Positions 1 to 7,275 of a DNA stretch of 22,841 bases are shown here, in pieces. Position 1 is the first letter of the stretch. Every line of letters starts with the position of its first letter. Location of the stretch: contig CAYOVG010000067.1 of NCBI GenBank assembly GCA_964407285.1, positions 1 to 22,841 on the forward strand, written 5' to 3'. The notes under the pieces are model-generated. The model was given only the letters and a program-made list of their open reading frames with translations. It did not search any database and was not told where the DNA came from. The stretch comes from CAYOVG01 sp964407285. GTDB taxonomy: Bacteria; Desulfobacterota; Syntrophobacteria; Syntrophobacterales; Syntrophobacteraceae. Both the position numbers and the translations under genes were made by a program.

Positions 1-133
1 TATCTTCCAGCACGTCTTTCAAAGTGCGCCCTGCCGGGAATCGCACGAGGACCCCCTGCTGGAGGACCGGAACCAGTTTCGCGATTCCACCGGGCTTCAT
101 TTCCAGAAAGAGCCGTGACAACGCTTCGCTCAT
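1..133 (-). CDS. N-terminal part of a small protein, possibly beta-grasp (MoaD/ThiS-like)
   Basis: An open frame reads leftward from an ATG at 133 and runs off the window edge after 44 codons. It begins MSEALSRLFLEM and later contains VLVRFPAGRTLKDVLED. A strand, a P-A-G turn and a TLKDVLE helix are what one would expect of the second strand and first helix of a ubiquitin-like beta-grasp fold. Small MoaD/ThiS-like proteins often sit next to aldehyde:ferredoxin oxidoreductase genes, and this frame lies 112 bases downstream of one on the same strand. A 2Fe-2S ferredoxin-like start is an alternative. No good ribosome binding site precedes the ATG, and the frame stays open upstream, so the start is uncertain. 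The fold call is inference from a short fragment. Confidence 0.4.
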   Translation of the reverse strand, partial: MSEALSRLFLEMKPGGIAKLVPVLQQGVLVRFPAGRTLKDVLED

Positions 134-245
134 GGAACCATTCCGGGATCGTTCATCGTGGAGAGATGATACGGAGAGAGAGGAAGGCCGGGGACCGGAT
201 ATCGATCTCTCGACTTCCGGCATCCGCCCCCCGACCTCCGTTGCC

Positions 246-1982
246 CTACCAGTCAAGGACCTTGTCCAGTTCCTCGTCCTTGACGCCGAAGGTGATGTTG
301 TGCGGGGTCACCGCCTCGGACGTGAAGAACCGCGGGAGGCGATCCTGCTTCCTGGAAAAACCGGCCGCATCGTTGAACTCCCTCTCGGTCTTCAGAACGC
401 TCTTGCCGAGCGCGGTAACGTCGTCGGCCGTCATATTGAGGCCGTAGAAAGCGTTCAGAAGGTCGAGGAGCGCCTGGAACGTGTCGGGTTGATCCAATAG
501 GGCGAATGCAATGAAAAGACACATACCCGTCGAATCAATCGCCGCCGTGGCGATCTGGAGATTGCGCGAGAGTTCGATCTGTCCTTCCGGCTTCAGCGGA
601 TCGACATCCCCGCCCACCTTGAGAATATTGGTTGCAACGGCATACCCGGCGGTATGGTCCGCGCCCATGGTGCTGGTGGCATAGGTTACCCCGATTCCCT
701 GAACCGTGCGGGGATCGTAGGCGGGCAGCGCCTGCCCCTTCACTACCGGGACCCGCTCCACACCGAAAACCTTCCCGGTGACCGCGGCCCCGCTGCCGAG
801 CACTCGACCGAGGACCGTCCCCTGCCCTACTTCCTTGAGGAGCTTGATAGCTCCTTCCGCATCGCCGAACTTCAGAAGCCCCGCTTCCATGGCCACCCCG
901 AGGGTCACGCCCATCTCGATGGTGTCCAGACCGTAGTTATCGTCCAGGAAATCCATCATGGCGATCGCATCCAGGTCGCAGATTCCGCAATTGCCGCCAT
1001 GAGCCCACACGGTTTCATACTCGGGCTGCTTGGTCAGGTAGTGGCCGTCTTTGTCGTGGTAGACCCCCGAACACCGGATCACGCAGCCGCGGTGACAGCC
1101 GTGCGTGGCGAGCCCCCCGCGGGCCTTTTCCGTCTCGGCCGTGGTCTCCCCGCTGATGCGATGAGCCCCTTCGTAGCGGCCGTCCTTGAAGTTGTAGGTG
1201 GGATAGCCCCCGGCCTCGTTCACGATGTTCGTCAAAATGTTGGTTCCATAAGCCGGAAGGCCCTGCCCGGTGACGGGATGATTTCTCAGGCCCTCAACGA
1301 ACCGCTTGTTGGCGTCTTTATATTTCTCGGGGTCATTCGGACTGCGCATGCTCGCGCCGGTATCGTCGAGTACGATGGCCTTCACGCCCTTGGAGCCCAT
1401 CACGGCGCCCAGTCCTCCGCGGCCCGCATGACGGGTGGGGCGAAAGTCCATATCGGTGCACGCGATGGATGCGGCCCCGAGTTTCATCTCCCCGGCGGGA
1501 CCGATTGAAATCATCGCAATCTTGTCACCGTACTCGGCCTTCATCTTCTCGGCGAGGTCATAGTTCGGAAGCATCTTCAGGCTGTTGTCTTTGGTGATCT
1601 TCACTCCATCCTTGTTGATGTATACCTTGTAAAGGTCGTCGCCCGCGGGCTTGCCTTCCAGAACGATCGCCGCATACCCGAGCCTTGCGAGCACCTGTGC
1701 GGGCTGTCCCCCGGAGTTGGCTTCCTTGATTCCGCCGGTGAGCGGGCTCTTTGCGCCCACGGAAAGCCGTCCGGACATAGCGGCGATGGTTCCGCTGAGG
1801 AGCCCGGGAGCGATCACGAGCTTATTCTCGGCCCCCAGGGGATGGCAAAGGGGCGGGACCTCTTTGGCCACCAGGGTGGACGTGAGCGCCCGGCCGCCCA
1901 AGCCGGCGTACTCCCCTACCGGGACTTCGGTGAATTTTGGTCCTTCCGCCGCCCCCACATCGATTCTCAAGATCTTATCCAT
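246..1982 (-). CDS. aor: Aldehyde:ferredoxin oxidoreductase (tungsten/molybdenum pterin enzyme)
   Basis: The 578-residue product fits the AOR family, which oxidises aldehydes to acids or, with low-potential ferredoxin, reduces acids, using a bis-pterin W/Mo cofactor and a 4Fe-4S cluster in the cytoplasm. The N-terminal beta domain includes GRALTSTLVAKEVPP. The segment RHAGRGGLGAVMGSKGVKAI (184-203) is the family's pterin-binding region. Cluster cysteines are Cys296, Cys300, Cys304 and Cys488 (DSTGMC). The first three are spaced C-x3-C-x3-C rather than the C-x2-C-x3-C of Pyrococcus AOR, as in YdhV-like relatives. PAYDPRTVQGIGVTYATSTMGADH (starting at 420) is typical of the C-terminal domain. 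The start at 1982 is chosen because GGGGGAG lies about 9 bases upstream and the protein begins MDKILRIDVG as family members do; the frame runs open further upstream but looks non-coding there. A hairpin separates it from the macro-domain gene, so it may be transcribed on its own. Substrate unknown. Confidence 0.93.
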   Translation of the reverse strand: MDKILRIDVGAAEGPKFTEVPVGEYAGLGGRALTSTLVAKEVPPLCHPLGAENKLVIAPGLLSGTIAAMSGRLSVGAKSPLTGGIKEANSGGQPAQVLARLGYAAIVLEGKPAGDDLYKVYINKDGVKITKDNSLKMLPNYDLAEKMKAEYGDKIAMISIGPAGEMKLGAASIACTDMDFRPTRHAGRGGLGAVMGSKGVKAIVLDDTGASMRSPNDPEKYKDANKRFVEGLRNHPVTGQGLPAYGTNILTNIVNEAGGYPTYNFKDGRYEGAHRISGETTAETEKARGGLATHGCHRGCVIRCSGVYHDKDGHYLTKQPEYETVWAHGGNCGICDLDAIAMMDFLDDNYGLDTIEMGVTLGVAMEAGLLKFGDAEGAIKLLKEVGQGTVLGRVLGSGAAVTGKVFGVERVPVVKGQALPAYDPRTVQGIGVTYATSTMGADHTAGYAVATNILKVGGDVDPLKPEGQIELSRNLQIATAAIDSTGMCLFIAFALLDQPDTFQALLDLLNAFYGLNMTADDVTALGKSVLKTEREFNDAAGFSRKQDRLPRFFTSEAVTPHNITFGVKDEELDKVLDW

Positions 1983-2181
1983 ACGCGTTATCTCCCCCAT
2001 ATCGAGTTGATGATGCACGGTAAAACCCTTCCACCGGCAATGAGCCGGACCGCGCCCGTTGGATACTGCCCCGGCGCCCGGCCCTCCCCTCGGGCTGCAC
2101 CCGGACATTCCCCTGATCCAGCGGACGTGCGAACGCATTGTACCATAAGCCGGACGGGTCCTTCGAGCAGAAAAGGAAGCG

Positions 2182-2208
2182 GCTCCGGTCCCGGACCGGG
2201 ACCGGAGC
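2182..2208 (-). terminator. 13-bp GC-rich perfect palindrome, terminator-like for the leftward transcript
   Basis: GCTCCGGTCCCGG (2182-2194) is the exact reverse complement of 2196-2208, around a single central base. Read leftward, it follows the macro-domain stop by 32 bases and is followed by CGCTTCCTTTTCTG, which is T-rich but not a clean T-run. It could terminate or attenuate the dehydrogenase-fumarase-macro transcript before the AOR gene. A dyad binding site is the alternative. Confidence 0.45.
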
Positions 2209-2240
2209 ATAAAAACACGGAAGATCGGGTTCGGAGCGCC

Positions 2241-2774
2241 CTATGCGGAGACGATCGTTTGCAGCATGTTTTCGAAAATCTTCAGGTCGTCGCCCGACCA
2301 CAGACACATGATCACCTCCTCCAGGGTGGTGTCCTCATTCTGGAGGAAATCGCGCATGGTGGTCAGCATGATCCGAGCGCACCGTTCCTTGGGAAAGCCG
2401 AATATTCCCGTGCCGACGGCCGGGAAGGCCACGCTCCGGAGCCCCTTTTCCGTAGCGCGCTCGAGGCTGTTGAGAGTCGCCAGCCGGAGTTTGCCGTCTT
2501 CGTTTCCCTCCCCCATCCTTGGTCCCACCGCATGAATGACGTAGCGGGCCTTGAGGTTTCCTCCCCCGGTCACCTCCGCCCCCCCGACGGTTGTCCCCCC
2601 GATGCGGTCACACTCCTCCTGGATCGCGGGACCGCCCTTCGCGCGGATTGCCCCGGCCACGCCGCCACCGAGAATCAGTTGCGCATTCGCGGCATTGACA
2701 ATGGCATCGACATCCAGGTCCGTGAGGTCCCCCTGGATCAGCCTGATCTTCCGACCATTTACCGTTCGTTCCAT
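2241..2774 (-). CDS. Macro-domain protein (ADP-ribose / O-acetyl-ADP-ribose binding or hydrolase)
   Basis: The 177-residue protein is a single macro domain. Visible family motifs are GDLTDLDVDAIVNAAN (15-30, with Asn27 and Asn30), the diphosphate-binding glycine loop LGGGVAGAI (35-43) and the second loop AVGTGIFGFP (119-128). Macro domains bind ADP-ribose, and many remove ADP-ribose from proteins or deacetylate O-acetyl-ADP-ribose, a sirtuin product. Whether this one is a hydrolase cannot be told from sequence alone. The start at 2774 has GGAGGG about 8 bases upstream. It lies 54 bases after the fumarase stop on the same strand, so it is probably co-transcribed with the dehydrogenase and fumarase genes. 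It could be a housekeeping passenger, or it could answer NAD+ turnover in this operon. Confidence 0.92.
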   Translation of the reverse strand: MERTVNGRKIRLIQGDLTDLDVDAIVNAANAQLILGGGVAGAIRAKGGPAIQEECDRIGGTTVGGAEVTGGGNLKARYVIHAVGPRMGEGNEDGKLRLATLNSLERATEKGLRSVAFPAVGTGIFGFPKERCARIMLTTMRDFLQNEDTTLEEVIMCLWSGDDLKIFENMLQTIVSA

Positions 2775-2828
2775 TCTTCGCCCTCCGGAATAGAGTGGAA
2801 GTGGTCATATCCCACATCAACACAGCGC

Positions 2829-4244
2829 TTACGCTCCCCCGCCGCCCTGCGTGCCGGGTTCCGTCATGCTCCACGGATCGAGCACTTTGTTCAGTTCGTC
2901 TTCGGGCAAAATCTTCTTCTCGATGCAGATCTCCCGGACCGTGCGTCCCGTTGCGTGAGCTTCCTTCGCCACGGCGGCGGCGCGGTCGTAGCCGATGATG
3001 GGGCTGAGCGCCGTACACATGGCAAGGCTTTTCTCCACGTACTGCCCGCACCTGTCGGCGTCGGCCCCGAGAGGTTCGATGCACTTCTCCGAAAAGACCC
3101 TCGCCCCATTGGCCAGCAGCCGGATGGACTGGAGCAGGTTGTACGCCGTCACGGGCATCATGACATTCAGTTCCAGGTTGCCGGAGAGCCCCCCGACGGT
3201 GATCGCGGCATCGTTTCCGATAACCTGCGCGCACACCTGGCAAAGCGATTCGGCGATAACCGGGTTCACCTTGCCGGGCATGATGGAAGAACCCGGCTGC
3301 ACCGCCGGAATGAGAAGCTCTCCGATGCCGCACCGCGGCCCGGAACCCAGCCAGCGGATGTCGTTTGCGATCTTCAAAAGGCTGACGGCGACGGTCTTCA
3401 GGGCGCCCCCGGCTTCCACGACGGCGTCCTTGGCTCCCTGGGCTTCGAAGTGATTTTCCGCCTCCCGGAAATCCATTCCGGTCAGAGCGTTGATTCTCCC
3501 GATCACGATCCCGGGGAAGGCGCGGTGCGTATTGATTCCGGTCCCGACCGCCGTGCCGCCGATGGCCAGTTCCCGAAGGTTCACGAGCGCCGCGGCAGCC
3601 CTGCGCACCCCATGGTCCACCATCGAGGCGTACCCCCCGAACTCCTGGCCGAGGCGGATGGGGGTGGCGTCCTGAAGGTGCGTCCTGCCTATTTTGATGA
3701 TGCGGTCGAACTCGGCGGCTTTCCCGGCCAGCGCGTCCCGCAGCCGTCCGAGGGCGGGAATAAGCTCCCTGCCGATCTCTTCAACGGCGGCGACGTGAAT
3801 GCACGTGGGGATCACGTCGTTGGACGACTGGCCCATGTTGACGTGATCGTTGGGATGGACGGGCGACTTGTCGCCTATTTTGCCCCCGAGGATCTCATTG
3901 GCGCGACTGGCTATGACCTCGTTGGCGTTCATGTTGGTGGATGTGCCCGACCCGGTCTGGAAGATGTCCAGGACGAATTGTTCATCCAGCTTCCCATCCA
4001 CGACCTCCCGGGCGGCCCGCGCTATCGCCTCGCCTATCCCGGCGTCCAGCAGTCCCAGCTCGACATTGGCCTCCGCCGCCGCCAGTTTGACAACGGCCAG
4101 CGCACGCAGAAATTCGCGAGGGAAGCGGAGTCCGCTTACCGGGAAATTCAGCAGGGCGCGCTGGGTCTGCGCTCCCCAGTAGGCGTCTGCCGGGACTTGC
4201 ATTTCCCCCATGGAATCCTTTTCAATTCGAAAAGACTCTTTCAT
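2829..4244 (-). CDS. fumC: Class II fumarate hydratase
   Basis: The 471-residue protein belongs to the fumarase/aspartase superfamily and catalyses reversible hydration of fumarate to malate without an iron-sulfur cluster. It shows TGSGTSTNMN (97-106), HPNDHVN (130-136), SSNDVIPT (140-147), GRTHLQDATP (186-195) with the active-site His, and the signature GSSIMPGKVN (318-327) with the catalytic Ser. The start IEKDSMGEMQVPADAYWGAQTQ and the segment GGTAVGTGINTH (229-240) favour fumarase over aspartate ammonia-lyase, which cannot be fully excluded. The ATG at 4244 is preferred over an in-frame ATG at 4265: AGGAG lies just before it and the length then matches FumC, whereas 4265 lacks a ribosome site. 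It starts 43 bases after the aldehyde dehydrogenase gene, implying one operon. In propionate oxidisers and sulfate reducers fumarase serves the methylmalonyl-CoA or citric-acid route. Confidence 0.9.
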   Translation of the reverse strand: MKESFRIEKDSMGEMQVPADAYWGAQTQRALLNFPVSGLRFPREFLRALAVVKLAAAEANVELGLLDAGIGEAIARAAREVVDGKLDEQFVLDIFQTGSGTSTNMNANEVIASRANEILGGKIGDKSPVHPNDHVNMGQSSNDVIPTCIHVAAVEEIGRELIPALGRLRDALAGKAAEFDRIIKIGRTHLQDATPIRLGQEFGGYASMVDHGVRRAAAALVNLRELAIGGTAVGTGINTHRAFPGIVIGRINALTGMDFREAENHFEAQGAKDAVVEAGGALKTVAVSLLKIANDIRWLGSGPRCGIGELLIPAVQPGSSIMPGKVNPVIAESLCQVCAQVIGNDAAITVGGLSGNLELNVMMPVTAYNLLQSIRLLANGARVFSEKCIEPLGADADRCGQYVEKSLAMCTALSPIIGYDRAAAVAKEAHATGRTVREICIEKKILPEDELNKVLDPWSMTEPGTQGGGGA

Positions 4245-4287
4245 CGTCTCCTGTCCGGTTTTCATGCATTCATGCGCGTCAACGGAT

Positions 4288-5655
4288 TTACGACCGCACG
4301 ACGACGGTCTTGATATTCGCGAACTCCTTCAATCCGTAGTGGGACAACTCCCTGCCCACGCCGGACCTCTTCACACCGCCGAAAGGCAGTCGAGGGTCCG
4401 ATTTGACCATGTCGTTTATGGCGATGCAACCGGCTTCGATGCGCCTCGCCAGCCGCTGGGCCCTCTCGATATCCCTGCTCCAGATGGAAGCCCCAAGCCC
4501 GAATATGGTATCGTTGGCGATGTGGATCGCCTCCTCCTCGTCCGTGGCTATCACGATGGGGGCGATCGGCCCGAACACCTCCTCGGCCACTACTCTCATG
4601 TCGGGAGCAACGTTCGCCACAACCGCCGGTTGAAAGAAGAACCCTTTGTTCACCGGAATTTCCGCTCCGGTTATTATCTGTGCGCCCTTGTCCCTGGCGT
4701 CTTTCAACTGCCTGTCCAGATCCTTGACGAACTCCTTCCTGGCCATGGGGCCGATGTCGGTGGCTTCGTCCATGGGGTCCCCCACGATCAGGGATTTCAT
4801 GCCCGCCGTGAAGCGGTCCTGAAAATCCCCCGCGACGGACCTGGCGACGATGATCCTCTTGGCGGCTATGCAGCTCTGGCCGCCATTGATGAACCTGGAT
4901 CGCACGGCCGTTCTTGCGGCCTTCTCCAGGTCGGCGTCTTCCAGGACGATGAAGGGGTCCGATCCTCCAAGCTCCAGTACGAGCTTCTTGATGGCCTTGC
5001 CGGTAGCCATGCCCACCTGGGAACCGGCGATGAGGCTCCCCGTGAGCGATACGCCGTCCAGGTTCCCCGCGTCGATCAGGCGTAGCGCCGTTTCGGAATC
5101 CATCAGCAGGGTCTGGAAGACGTAGGGTGGAAAGCCGGCCATTCCCATCAGTCTCTCGATTTCCAGGGCGGTCCTCGGGACGTTGGACGCGTGCTTCAAA
5201 ACGATGGTATTGCCGGCGGCAAGAGCGGGAATAGCGAACCGGAACACCTGCCAGAACGGGAAATTCCACGGCATGATGCCCAGTATGACTCCCAGCGGTT
5301 CGAACGACACGTAGCTCCTGGCGCCGTCCATGGGAATGTCCTCTTCGCGCAGGAACGATTCCGATTCCTCGCTGTAGTAATCGCAAACCCAGGCGCACTT
5401 CTCGATTTCACCCCGGGACTGAGCGATGGGCTTTCCCATCTCTTCCGTGATGATCCTTGCATAGATGTCCTTGTTTTCCCGGAGAAGCGCCCCGGCCTTC
5501 CTGATAAACCGAACCCTCTCGGCAACCGGCAGCATACCCCACCTGGTCAATGCAATCCGGGCCTGCAGCAGCGCCCCCTCGCACTCCTCATATTTCAAAA
5601 CGCTGTATTCCTGTACGATCTCTTCCGTAAAGGGGTTGATTGACTGAATTTTCAT
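4288..5655 (-). CDS. NAD(P)+-dependent aldehyde dehydrogenase, succinate-semialdehyde type
   Basis: The 455-residue cytoplasmic enzyme is an aldehyde dehydrogenase superfamily member oxidising an aldehyde to the acid with NAD(P)+. It has MPWNFPFWQV (128-137, with oxyanion Asn131), LKHASNVP (153-160), the Rossmann region LTGSLIAGSQVG (204-215), catalytic Glu228 in LELGG and the nucleophile Cys262 in GGQSCIAAKR. The C-terminus GVGRELSHYGLKEFANIKTV is typical of short GabD-type succinate-semialdehyde dehydrogenases, but other semialdehydes are possible. ATG at 5655 is chosen because AGGAGG lies 8 bases upstream; an ATG six codons earlier would place that site inside the gene. It is the first gene of a leftward operon with fumC and the macro-domain gene, and has a candidate promoter at 5746-5774. 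Next to fumarase and an AOR, it suggests handling of C4 aldehyde/acid intermediates (inference). Confidence 0.92.
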   Translation of the reverse strand: MKIQSINPFTEEIVQEYSVLKYEECEGALLQARIALTRWGMLPVAERVRFIRKAGALLRENKDIYARIITEEMGKPIAQSRGEIEKCAWVCDYYSEESESFLREEDIPMDGARSYVSFEPLGVILGIMPWNFPFWQVFRFAIPALAAGNTIVLKHASNVPRTALEIERLMGMAGFPPYVFQTLLMDSETALRLIDAGNLDGVSLTGSLIAGSQVGMATGKAIKKLVLELGGSDPFIVLEDADLEKAARTAVRSRFINGGQSCIAAKRIIVARSVAGDFQDRFTAGMKSLIVGDPMDEATDIGPMARKEFVKDLDRQLKDARDKGAQIITGAEIPVNKGFFFQPAVVANVAPDMRVVAEEVFGPIAPIVIATDEEEAIHIANDTIFGLGASIWSRDIERAQRLARRIEAGCIAINDMVKSDPRLPFGGVKRSGVGRELSHYGLKEFANIKTVVVRS

Positions 5656-6321
5656 ACATGAATCCTCCTGCACGGCGATGGAATGCGATTGCCGCGGTTG
5701 CCGTCATTGGATGGTAGCGGTAAGTGCAATACGGGTCTATCTCTACATATAGATCTTAATGGACGGGATTGCAAAAGTAAATTCGTCCCCGTGGGAAACC
5801 GTTCCATACCCGGCGGGGCGACCGCCGAAATCCTATAGTACACTCATCCATGGGCAAATACACCGTTTTGCTACTATGCGCGCGCATGCCTCCTGTTTAT
5901 ATTGCATCCCAGCAGAAAGAAATCGTCAGGTTGTACGTGAGCGGGACTTGACGAAAACCGGCAATGTCATACCTCTATCCATCGTAACACTCCGGAGAGC
6001 GGGCCGCCGTCTTCAGGAGCCGTTCAGAGTCCGATCAATTCCCCAATGGAGACAAATCATTTGGACAATTCCCTCTCTCTCCCGGCAGGAAAGAATCGAA
6101 CCCACGCGAATATACGCAACCCCGCCGGGGACCATCCGAACTTCAGGAGTGGTGTGCGGTACTCCCCGGCATGATTCGAAGCAGGATGAGAATCGCACTG
6201 CCGTTTCGGCTTTCACCGCCCCCGGGCAATCACGGCCGACGCCCCTGATTCCCTCCTTTGGGGAAATAACGGGGCAGCTTTCAGAGATTCCCGACCATGC
6301 GTACAAAGGAGGATTCGGAGC
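5656..6321. other. 666-base divergent intergenic gap
   Basis: This gap separates the leftward dehydrogenase operon from the rightward activase operon. Open frames here on either strand have no domain-like or amphipathic pattern, are rich in Arg, Pro and Ser, and lack ribosome sites, so I call no gene. It contains the leftward promoter at 5746-5774. A weak rightward -35-like TTGACG sits at 5948-5953 without a good -10. A ribosome site AGGAGG lies just before 6322. Otherwise I see nothing I can support. Confidence 0.5.
5746..5774 (-). promoter_or_regulatory. Sigma-70-like promoter of the aldehyde dehydrogenase operon
   Basis: Read leftward, TTGCAA (5774-5769) is followed after exactly 17 bases by TATATG (5751-5746). 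Transcription would begin near 5739, leaving a leader of about 85 bases before the ATG at 5655. The location in the divergent gap supports it. Confidence 0.45.
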
Positions 6322-7275
6322 ATGAATACAGCAGACAGGGTAGTTTCACTCCCATGGGTCGGCAAGTACACATACGCGTTCAAAGAGCTTTTCGAATCGC
6401 TGGGCCTGAGAGTTCAACTACCGCCCAAGACCTCTGACAAAACCATTAAGCTGGGGTCGAAATACAGCCCCGAAATGATGTGCATCCCGTACAAAATCCT
6501 TCTCGGCAACTTTATCGAAGCGCTGGAAGAAGGCGCCAATACGCTGATAACCCTCAACGGCGAACCTCACTGCAGATTCAGGCACTTCTACCTGGTCAAG
6601 GAATTCACTTTAAAGCGACTGGGTTACGAAAACTTCGAAGTGCATGGAATAAACGTTATGAATGCGGTGTCCGTGCTGTGCAAATTGAGTGGGCGGTCCG
6701 TGCGTCAGGTGTGGCGCCAGGTCGATGATTTGCGCCATAAGTGCCGGGAGATCGCCCGTAAAAAGAGCACATGGTCGCCCGACAGGATAAACATCGGCAT
6801 TATCGGCGAACCCTACGTGATTTGGGAAGAAAGAGCGAACTACGGGGTGGAGAAGAAGATCAAGGAGTTGGGAGCAAACCCCATCAATACGGTCGGTTTC
6901 GATGAATTCCTGCGTGAGAGAGCCGATGAGAAACTGGATGAAATCGGACTGCGCTTGTTTCAATTCACGCTGCCGGAAAAGAGGCCGCACAGGAAGGATG
7001 CGCAGAAGTATTTCAACGGCGCCGTCGGCGGATACGCACTGGCCAATATGACGAACCTGTTGTGGTTGAAAGAGAGAAAGATTGACGGCATTATACATAT
7101 TCTCCCTCTTTCATGCGCGTTCGAAAGCCTCATAGAGGACTACATCAACGCCGTCTGCAGGGATGCCGGGATACCGCTCCTGAGAATGCCCATCGATGAG
7201 AATTACTCCGAATCGAATTTCGATACCAGAATGGAAACATTCATCAAGTTGATTCAAAGGAGGAAACCGAGGTGA
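6322..7275 (+). CDS. CoA protein activase / 2-hydroxyacyl-CoA dehydratase D-component-like protein (COG3581 type)
   Basis: The 317-residue protein resembles the cysteine-containing partner proteins of acyl-CoA dehydratase activases, related to the 2-hydroxyglutaryl-CoA dehydratase D-component and DUF2229 proteins. Family-like segments are SLPWVGKYTYAFKELFESLG (9-28), LGSKYSPEMMCIPYKILLGN (44-63) with Cys54, NGEPHCRFRHFY (79-90) with Cys84, and HILPLSCAFESLIEDYI (259-275) with Cys265. These cysteines could hold a 4Fe-4S cluster. AGGAGG stands 8 bases before the ATG. Its stop overlaps the GTG start of the activase gene, implying translational coupling and a joint complex. In many bacteria this domain is fused to the activase in one very large protein; here they are separate. 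The reaction served is unknown, since no dehydratase alpha/beta pair is visible. Confidence 0.8.
   Translation: MNTADRVVSLPWVGKYTYAFKELFESLGLRVQLPPKTSDKTIKLGSKYSPEMMCIPYKILLGNFIEALEEGANTLITLNGEPHCRFRHFYLVKEFTLKRLGYENFEVHGINVMNAVSVLCKLSGRSVRQVWRQVDDLRHKCREIARKKSTWSPDRINIGIIGEPYVIWEERANYGVEKKIKELGANPINTVGFDEFLRERADEKLDEIGLRLFQFTLPEKRPHRKDAQKYFNGAVGGYALANMTNLLWLKERKIDGIIHILPLSCAFESLIEDYINAVCRDAGIPLLRMPIDENYSESNFDTRMETFIKLIQRRKPR

Noticed and set aside
1842..4313. A very long rightward open frame of 823 codons opposite the AOR, macro and fumarase genes
   Set aside because: It runs through three genes with clear family motifs on the other strand and has no domain pattern itself. GC-rich coding DNA often leaves the opposite strand open.
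4262..5398. A leftward frame of 378 codons overlapping the aldehyde dehydrogenase
   Set aside because: It is rich in Arg, Gly and His with no motif, while the overlapping frame contains the complete aldehyde dehydrogenase active site.
5739..5754. A fourth copy of the AT-rich PadR-type operator before the aldehyde dehydrogenase gene
   Set aside because: ATCT and AGAT flank 8 bases here, but the half-sites are inverted relative to the other three and the core does not match.
6075..6150. A tRNA-like T-loop (GGTTCGATTC on the minus strand)
   Set aside because: The bases beside the loop do not form a T-stem, and I could find no matching acceptor or anticodon arms.
5759..6325. A rightward frame of 188 codons in the large gap
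   Set aside because: No ribosome site, no domain-like pattern, and an Arg/Pro/Ser-rich composition typical of non-coding frames.
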